A DNA stretch of 36,583 bases from Ectocarpus siliculosus (taxonomy: Eukaryota; Sar; Phaeophyceae; Ectocarpales; Ectocarpaceae): the NCBI GenBank assembly GCA_000310025.1, contig FN649741.1, forward strand, positions 1,782,772-1,819,354, given 5' to 3'. The first letter of the stretch is position 1. Each line of letters starts with the position of its first letter. The notes beneath the pieces were generated by a model, which made no database searches, was not told where the DNA came from, and worked only from the letters and a program-made list of their open reading frames with translations. Below are positions 29,529 through 36,583 of the stretch, one piece after another. The position numbers and the translations under genes were made by a program.

Positions 29529-32500
29529 ATGGAGGCATCAGGTCTTGCTCCGGAGGAAGTTGTGCTCAGACTCCTCGACGTCATCGAGAAGGATATTGTT
29601 CCAATCACCACGTGAGACAGCCAGAAGCGGGGTGGCAGGCAGGTCATGAGGCAGGACCAGCTGGGCAGGACTTGATATTTGACGCTCCAACCCACTTCAT
29701 CTTTTTACGTAAGGCCTCTGGCGCCTACCTACCCGAAACGGTTTAGAATACCACTTATACATGCAGTAGCTGGACGTGGGTTTTTACGGTGGTTGTACCA
29801 GAGCGTTCGTTGCAGAACTCATTACTTGTACCTTTTCAACTAAACCAAACAGCAAGCTTGGGCGCTCTTTCAGCCGTGAGTACCTCAACTCACCTGTTGA
29901 ACACGAGCGATATTGCACGCCCTTGTATCTGGCACACGCCCTTGCAGCAGCGACGAGCAGAGTGAAACAATAACCCTCCTGGCCTGGCTGAGGCGTAACC
30001 AGCCAGAGCGTGCTGGCGTGTGTTGGACAAGTGCGACATCTTCGTAGGTCCTATTGTAGCACACGTGTGTGCTGTTGCTGCTGTTGTTGCTCAGGTGTCG
30101 TCTTCACTTTATCACCTGGGTTACACAAGATAGCACCCCCCCCACACAAATACAACTCCCGGTGATATGTTTCCCAAACGCAAAAAAATTCCCCGGGGTG
30201 TGTTGGCTCATGTTGTATAGGGTATCCATGCCAGCCCCTGCCAATTAATTATCGTTCACACCGTGTGCATTTCACCTCTGCAACAGCAACAGCAGTAGTT
30301 GTTGCAACACCCAATCTAACCCCGCATCAGCCCCCCCCCCCCTCAGAGAGAGGTAAACAAGTACGTGCAAGCCCACATGTTGTAAGTAGTATTGTAGTCG
30401 ATCTGACTCCAATATTCCCCATCCTACAGTCGGTACCTCCATCTCGTTCATTGGTAGAAAATCATGCTGCAAAGCAAGATAATTATTTAGTGTACGCATT
30501 TTGTCAGCGAGACCGTGGCCATCATCTCTCCTTGACACCGTGGAGAAGTGAACGACAGCCTGTACCACGCTTGTCCGACAAGCTACATGTAGGCTATGCG
30601 ACATCGGGTGACAAACGAAGTAGTACCATAGGACCTTCCCCACACGCCGGGTGTACGCTTTGACGGTTGTGGTGGCACTTTTATGGTAGGTAGAGTATAT
30701 GCATGACCGCAAGTTTCACCTCGTGCCACTAAGCATGTTGTACAGGATGGACCTTCGGCTGGCGCGTGAACTTGTACATTATTTGCAGGAGACAGCACAA
30801 CATCGGATCCAACTGTTGTAGATAGCTCTTGAAGATGCTGAAGAGCGACTCTAGTAAACAGCCACCGCCTCCCCCAAACAACAACCACCTGCAGGGAAGC
30901 CGTCAAGAAGGGGAACAAAGTTTTCGGCGCTGCCATCCTCAAGCTTTCCGACCTCAGCCTAGTTGTGGCGGGAACCAACACCGAGATAGAGTGCCCTCTC
31001 TGGCATGGCGAGGTGAAAAAGCCGAATATCGATGTACAAGATAGGAGAGAAGGGGGAGGGGGGGAACCTCAATCTTAAGATCACGATCAATTTCCACGCC
31101 CAGTCGTACGAAAAATAGTCATTCAGTGATGCCGACGTTTCGTGGCACCTGAACTCTCGTTGTCGGCAAAACGATGCCGTCTAACCCGGGGATCCCCTCG
31201 TCCTCCACTCGTGCCCCCACCCGTCTGGCCTCTGGGGGCGGGGCTGTTCCCTCCCATGTTCAACTTTGGTGTTGGATACGATGCTCAAGGGTAATATCTG
31301 CGCGGTTCTTGACACCATGAAATTCAACATGAGAATACAGGCACGGGTCCATGCGGAAAGTCGTGTCCCAAGGATTGCAATATCCATAGTGTGGTAGCAC
31401 AAACAGCAGACATATGCATAGGCGCGACACAATTTTACTGTCAAGAGTGTTTTCCGGAAATGTGTACATAGCTTGTGTTACACCCACGTTCTAGCGCCCC
31501 TCCTTTGTGCATTGCCTGCACGCTGCTCCTACCTCTGGTGCTGGTGCTGCTGATGCTAAAGGTTGCGTGCATTAAGAACTTTTGGAATCTACCCGAAGAA
31601 GGACGTCCCCTCCCGTCCGAGTGCCTCATGCTGGCCACCCATGAACCGTGCTCAATGTGTGTCAGCGCCATCACCTGGTCAGCCTTCAAGGTGATGAGTG
31701 TTGGGCTCTGTGATGTTTGGGTACTCTACTCCGCCGCGTCGACCAACGGACCTATGAAATGGCCACCGTTGTATGCACGGTCCTCCGAGCGGAGGCAGAA
31801 TTATCGTGCGTATGCGGTTGTGCTTGTGTAGGTGCGGGCTTGTGTGTGTTCCAACATACAAGTACTCTTTTGTCGAGACATCTTGCATCGTTTGCCGGCC
31901 TATGTTAGGTATGTACTTCGCGTAAGCTGTCTACACGTTCGTGCGTGCCAGCTGTTCTTGCGCATGTGGTTGAGCATGGCTTTGTGCATACCCTTTGTGT
32001 GGACAGGAACGTAGACAGAAAGCTTACAACGCACTTCAGTACTTGAATTGTCCGGAAGTCCAAAAAAGGCTGGGCTGTCTTCAATAAAACGGTTTGCGGG
32101 CACTATAAATGTACAGCGCGGAACAACCTGGAGTAGCCCCCCCTCCCCCTGCGTGTCTGTGCGTCTTTCCAACCAACCAGGAAATACACTTCTTGTTTTC
32201 GATGGAAGACTCGCGGGATGCTTTCAACATCCCGCACGACCTGCGAATCTACCAGGAGGTGTTCAAGTGCGAGCGAGCGACGAGGGAAAACAAATTCTGG
32301 AAGGCGTACGACCTGCCAAAGGTAGACCCTGGCACCACCCTGCCCGTGCTTCATTGGCCAGCAGTACCTTGACGACGGCTGTCGGACGGCCGCAGAAGAT
32401 CAACGATATAGTCAAAGGAAACATGAAAGTTTCTCGGGTACCTGTCTCCTGGCTGGTCTATAATTGCACTAGCCAAACCGAAGTCTAAGGTTTCTCCTGT

Positions 32501-32828
32501 TCATGAGCGCTAACGACCGAAACTCCTGTTGTTGACGGCCTCCCCTGGTTCTCTGTTGGTAGATTTCCGGCATATCCCCACGATGCACCTGCAATCATCG
32601 TGTCGGCCGAAGCTCAGTGTGACACGAAACGGAATCAAAATCGCGGCGTTCCTTTATTCGATGATGCCTCCCCGTTGCTTGCGATCTATCAAGGTGGTTG
32701 AAACCCTGCCAGAGAATGGAGCGTTGGGGGAAAAGGTGACCATGCTGAGGGAGACGTACGCCTCGTTGTCGGAGCTGTACCAGGACTCCAAGGGCGGGGC
32801 GAGCAGCACGCGTATCCCCCTTTCGTAG
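29529..32828 (+). CDS. CDA-fold zinc deaminase, complete, 5 exons
   Basis: A hydrolytic deaminase of the cytidine/deoxycytidylate deaminase superfamily. Exons run 29529-29611, 30895-31012, 31562-31690, 32181-32321 and 32694-32828. They total 606 bp (201 residues plus TAG), with GT-AG introns and compatible phases. Family marks are GNKVFGAAIL then LVVAGTNTEIECPLWHGE, with zinc ligand His65 and catalytic Glu67. THEPCSMCVSAITW supplies zinc ligands Cys97 and Cys100. The middle part (FSMEDSRDAFNIPHDLRI) belongs to an uncharacterised COG0590-like branch and differs from classic guanine deaminase and TadA. No signal peptide or membrane segment is apparent, so it is probably cytosolic. Its divergent pairing with a urate/xanthine permease and nearby uricase suggests a purine base as substrate, for example guanine to xanthine; this is inference. 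Confidence 0.9.
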
Positions 32829-34989
32829 ACAATGAGATCCTTTGTCATGGGGTCATTTTTCGTGCAGTGTCATCCATGCATACGGCGGGAGTGCGAGTAT
32901 GCTTCTTGGCATGAAGCTGTACGTTGTACAAGGTACCCCTTTCGGGACGTGGGTGCCAGTCCCCCGGGGGTGACGCAAGCCGAACAGGAAGGCGTGACGT
33001 CATGGTTTTAGTGTTGGTATAGTGTCCGTGCAACACCTCGCATGTATCATGGGACGGTGGAGGTGGAAACGGTTGACCCACGTGGGTATGTCTGATTTTG
33101 AATGTTGAAGTACAACTGTTGTGTCGCATAGGCAGTTGGATCTCCCATGAGATGGAGGTACTCTGGGAAACTTGAAAGTACTACTCTGATTTTTTTCCAG
33201 CAATGATGGAGTCGTGGAAGGTATTTTCTCCGGAGCCTGGTATGGGGTTGTGGAGGTTGGTGGGAACGTGTTGAATGAGTTGCGTGTTCTGACCAATAAG
33301 TACATATATATGTTAGGGTCGTCGAATACTCGACGAGCGCTGCATCTACCGTGGGTAGGCATGCTCCATCACCGATTTCGTTTTTCAATTTGCCAAGATC
33401 CTTGACTCTCGTTGGTGGTGTTTTTGTTGCCGTTGCTGCTGACGGTACCATTGCTGTTGGCCATGGTCACATTGCCGCGCCGTGGCCATGGTGACTTATA
33501 AATCATACTTGTAACTTCGCCCACTTCGCATGGCCATATCCGCCTCGAACGGTGTTGAATCCAACCCGTTTGTCGTGACAAGAAGAGCGCCCGGAGCTCG
33601 ACAAGCAGTAGTACGAGGAGGGGGGCTGTTTAGGGTGGAAGTGCAACGGGTTTGTTAGGCGTAAGCACGCTTTCTGTACGATTGATGCCCCGCCATAAGA
33701 TACCAAGAATGGATTCGAATTCGGGTCTGCCCAATACGCGAAGCTTGTTGAATTGGATCGAGTCGAAGGATATATTACCGAAGGTACTCGACGAGGTTTG
33801 GTTGGTGAGGTATGGCTTCTTGTAGAGGAAGGTTGGTCCTAGCTTCCACACATATTTTGTATTCCTGCACCCCTCCCTGGATGTTTGCGCGTGCGTGTGG
33901 TTGGGACGACCTCACAGAGAGTTGTCCCAAAGCTGCTTCTATTTTACCGATTACTCGTGGGCCCAACTTACTGACTGACTGAGTTGATTGGTCCCCACGC
34001 AACGTGTTGCCCCTCGTAGGTGTTGATCGACTGATTTCGAATTTGATGTGGCCAACGCGCCTCGCCCTCATGGCAGCCTCCTCCACACGCTGCATGGATG
34101 GTATGCATAAATTGGCGGTATTGTTATTGTGATGTCTCCCGAAGAAAAGGAGGGGGGAATTGGAGGCCTTCGTTGTCGTTGTTACTGTCTTCTTGTTTGC
34201 CAGTGAAGACCATGTTGTTCGTTCATTCACACAATCAACCCAGAGGATTGTAGTATTGGTCGAATTGGTAGATTAGCATGTTGTCCGACTGTTCGAATCA
34301 TATTGTAGTGGTCGAATCTCTCCATTATTTTTGCCCAGACACACACACGCGCAGGGCATAGATAGATGATTGCCCCACATGCTTTCACATATACAGTACG
34401 TGGGAGTCAAATGTACGTCTAACATAGTCTACCACTTTTGATCACACCCAGTGTGCGTGTGTGTGTGTGTGTTTTTTTTTTTTCCTCTCGAAACTTCAAG
34501 GACACTAAACTACAACAACCGCAAGGCGTAGTACATAGTCTACACTTGTTTACACATCAGCAGTAGGTTCCCAAACCGAAAGACTGCTGAAAACTATGCA
34601 CACTGTAAATCTATGTTTATTCCCCGAATTAGTCTTCTCGCCCATGCATACAACACACTTTGGTATTGAGACCCTTCTCCTTTCGCGCGTGTTTTGCTGG
34701 TAATCCAACGATTTCGTTGAGCTGCTTACGGCGGTGCGTTGCAGCAGGCACAACATGCACCACCAGATCCGTCGCTGAACCCCCCCTCTTATCCCCGCTC
34801 CCAGATCGCTAGGTGCGCCTCCGTGGAAACCCTCAGCAGCAATCGTCCCGCTTTTTCCCCCCGCCGTCCGCCGTCCGCCGTCCGCCGTCGCAAGCTCGGC
34901 AGTTCCTCCACCGCACACTATCACAACGCATCCATCTTCGCTGACGAGCACACCATAGCAACACCAGCAAGCTTCACCTCAAGACGAGT
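32829..34989. other. Intergenic spacer between deaminase and GST; no gene recognised
   Basis: Minus-strand open frames (34230->33775, 33851->33630) have no recognisable domain. Simple features seen are a repeated ggccatggt-ac motif around 33459-33492, a (TG)n-T run at 34453-34482, and a sevenfold cgccgtc-type run at 34862-34888 close to the GST start. The GST promoter must lie in its right end but no defined element is seen. Confidence 0.35.
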
Positions 34990-35283
34990 ATGGCTCCCAA
35001 ACTCATCCTCACGTACTTGTGAGTGCTTGTTGCGTCGATGCTCTGTTGAGGGCAGAATTGCAACTCTCTTACCGCGCACGATCTTCTTGTTGTAGGTCCC
35101 CGTTTAGCCCGTCACTCTTGTTGCGGTCATCATCATCTCTCACATCCTCTGTTCTGTCGCCACCCCCCGGTTGCAGCGACATGGCCGGTGCTGCGGAGCC
35201 AGTCCGCTGGGCATTGGAAAAGGGAGGGCTCGAGTGGGAAGACAAGCGCTTGACCAGGGAGGAGTTCGGGGCGCTGAAGCCAG
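34990..35283 (+). CDS. Glutathione S-transferase, sigma type, N-terminal exons only
   Basis: Exon 1 (34990-35018, before gtgagt) and exon 2 (35177-35283, after ggttgcag, before gtgttt) join in frame. They encode the thioredoxin-fold start of a sigma-like GST: MAPKLILTYFDMAGAAEP, then VRWALEKGGLEWEDKRLT and REEFGALKP. Tyr9 in the LTYF motif is the expected glutathione-activating residue. The next block of the family (the PFGQLPVLE-type strand) cannot be found in the remaining 1.3 kb. The rest is therefore beyond the window behind a long intron, or missing. It is oriented away from the purine genes and there is no evident functional link. Confidence 0.85.
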
Positions 35284-36009
35284 GTGTTTGTTCTAGCACC
35301 GCACTTGCACCGATTGGGTGCACGCAAAGCAAAGCAGAGCGCTACTAGTAAAGTCAGTCTAGAGCTGCTTGATGCTTCTAGTGCCAAACTCTCGCCCCTG
35401 GGCATCTGGTATTGCCCGTGCCGCTAATGGTGCCCTCGAGTTGCCCCGGCTTTGGGGACGGAGAGGGAGAGTCGGAAGCACCATGTGTCTCTTTGGTTGG
35501 CAGCAGGGGGAGATCTTTGTGTTCTGGTTTCTGGGATTGCGCTGGCTTTGTTACGGACACGTGTAGCTTTTTCCGAAACACTCTGCTTCTGCTTCTGCTT
35601 GTGCAATCCCTTAGTGGCACGTGCAGCAACACCGGACGTATGCTGGCCTGGCGTTTCTGGTTGGCACAGGAATGTGTGTTGGATCCGACCCACACCCGCA
35701 CCTGTGTGCCAACATGTCGCAAGGGAGTTCGTCGCTGGCCATATACAATCGTGTGGAAGAACAGACAGTGGGTAAAAGGACACTGGCTCTTCCCTCCCAC
35801 CCCCCCCACCCCCCAGGCCCCATTCAAACGCCCCGACCCGACATCAAGACTCGTAGCTCTTGCCTTATGAAACCCTTTCAGCATGAACGGCTTTGCAGCA
35901 CTCTCATGCACACATGGCAATGGATGATTCGATTTCCCCCCCCCCTGTTCGCAAAATTTGAATAGGTTGGCGTCGAGTGGCACCGACGCTGTAAAACAAG
36001 CCACCAGCC
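35284..36009. other. Presumed GST intron sequence, no exon recognised
   Basis: Several ORFs of 100-208 codons overlap on both strands, but none shows the expected GST continuation or another domain. C runs occur at 35802-35815 and 35937-35945. Confidence 0.4.
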
Positions 36010-36440
36010 CCTAGACATGAAATAATTGCACTAACCAAATTTTTATTTTCCCATACCGTAACACAAACCCGCCAAGCCAGACATGAAAGAGCTGAACTAA
36101 CCGATCTTTTATTTTCCCATACTGTAACACAAACCTGACAAGCCAGACATGGAAAAACTGAACTAACCGACTTTTTATTTCCCATACTGTAACACAAACC
36201 TGAAAAGCCAGACATGGAAAAACTGAACTAACAGACTTTTTATTTCCCATACTGTAACACAAACCTGGCAAGCCAGACATGGAAAAACTGAACTAACCGA
36301 CTTTTTATTTTCCATTCTGTAACACAAACCTGACAAGCCAGATATGAAATAATTGACCTAACCGACTTTTTATTTCTCATAACGTAACACAAACATGACA
36401 AGCCAGATATGAAATAATTGAATCCAACGAAATACATTTC
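36010..36440. repeat. Tandem repeat, 65-66-bp unit, about 6.5 copies
   Basis: The word acacaaac recurs at 36061, 36127, 36192, 36257, 36322 and 36387, giving periods of 66, 65, 65, 65 and 65. Each unit also has gccagacatg, gaactaaccgactttttatt and a ccata-tgtaa block. The last units drift (gatatgaaataattga). The array is AT-richer than its flanks. Repeated minus-strand ORFs across it are only a consequence of the unit length. Confidence 0.95.
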
Positions 36441-36583
36441 CAGACGCTTGACCATTTTTGTTTTTATTATTATTATTATTTTTTTTTTTTTCTTCCATCA
36501 GTTGAAAACGCAAAAGTAAGCAAGAGTAGAAGGTTATTGGCCACCTTACATACATACCAACACGAAAACGGAAACGAAGCATA

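Noticed and set aside
34250-34325. tRNA-like segment with gttcgaatc
   Set aside because: No A box at the right distance and no cloverleaf; the short B-box-like word alone is not enough.
35378-36004. 208-codon minus-strand ORF in the GST downstream region
   Set aside because: No domain, no splice context, overlapped by several equally long ORFs in other frames.
36010-36440. CRISPR-like array
   Set aside because: The whole 65-bp unit repeats with drift and there are no unique spacers; it is a tandem repeat in eukaryotic DNA.

Overview
This is nuclear DNA from an intron-rich eukaryote. No ORF is bacterial-style. The recognisable genes are cut into short exons of 29-367 bp by introns of about 0.26-4.1 kb. 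GC is moderate and the introns and spacers are crowded with retroelement pieces, a tRNA-derived SINE, tandem repeats and microsatellites. I infer a stramenopile, most likely a brown alga (Ectocarpus-like), from gene style and repeat load; no single marker proves it. Homopolymer-rich junk at the left edge and a 53-N gap at 22456-22508 suggest a Sanger draft assembly.

Left part (458-6840, +): the 3' exons of an unidentified gene with a poly-Gly, acidic C-terminus. Its large last intron holds an inverted repeat of two Ty1/copia protease fragments, a second inverted repeat, and a decayed coding relic. The spacer 6841-9610 carries a SINE (minus strand).

Central part (9611-32828): three purine-related genes side by side. 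(1) A complete urate oxidase, minus strand, four exons 15893->9611, 307 residues, with catalytic residues and a C-terminal SKL peroxisomal signal. (2) A UapA-type NCS2/NAT urate-xanthine permease, minus strand, twelve exons 28892->18972, about 565 residues, with the QH motif and the QNNGVIALTR signature. One exon runs into the assembly gap and one intron is GC-AG. (3) A CDA-fold zinc deaminase, plus strand, five exons 29529->32828, 201 residues, with WHGE and PCSMC motifs. The permease and deaminase are divergent across 636 bp containing a perfect TGACGTCA palindrome.

Together they suggest a purine-scavenging cluster: uptake of urate/xanthine, deamination of an aminopurine (substrate inferred), and peroxisomal urate oxidation. 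Exon joints were set by hand from phase, splice consensus and family alignment, and every joint keeps frame.

Right part: spacer 32829-34989, then the first two exons of a sigma-type glutathione S-transferase (34990-35283, +) whose remainder is not in the window, then a 65-bp tandem repeat near the right edge (36010-36440).
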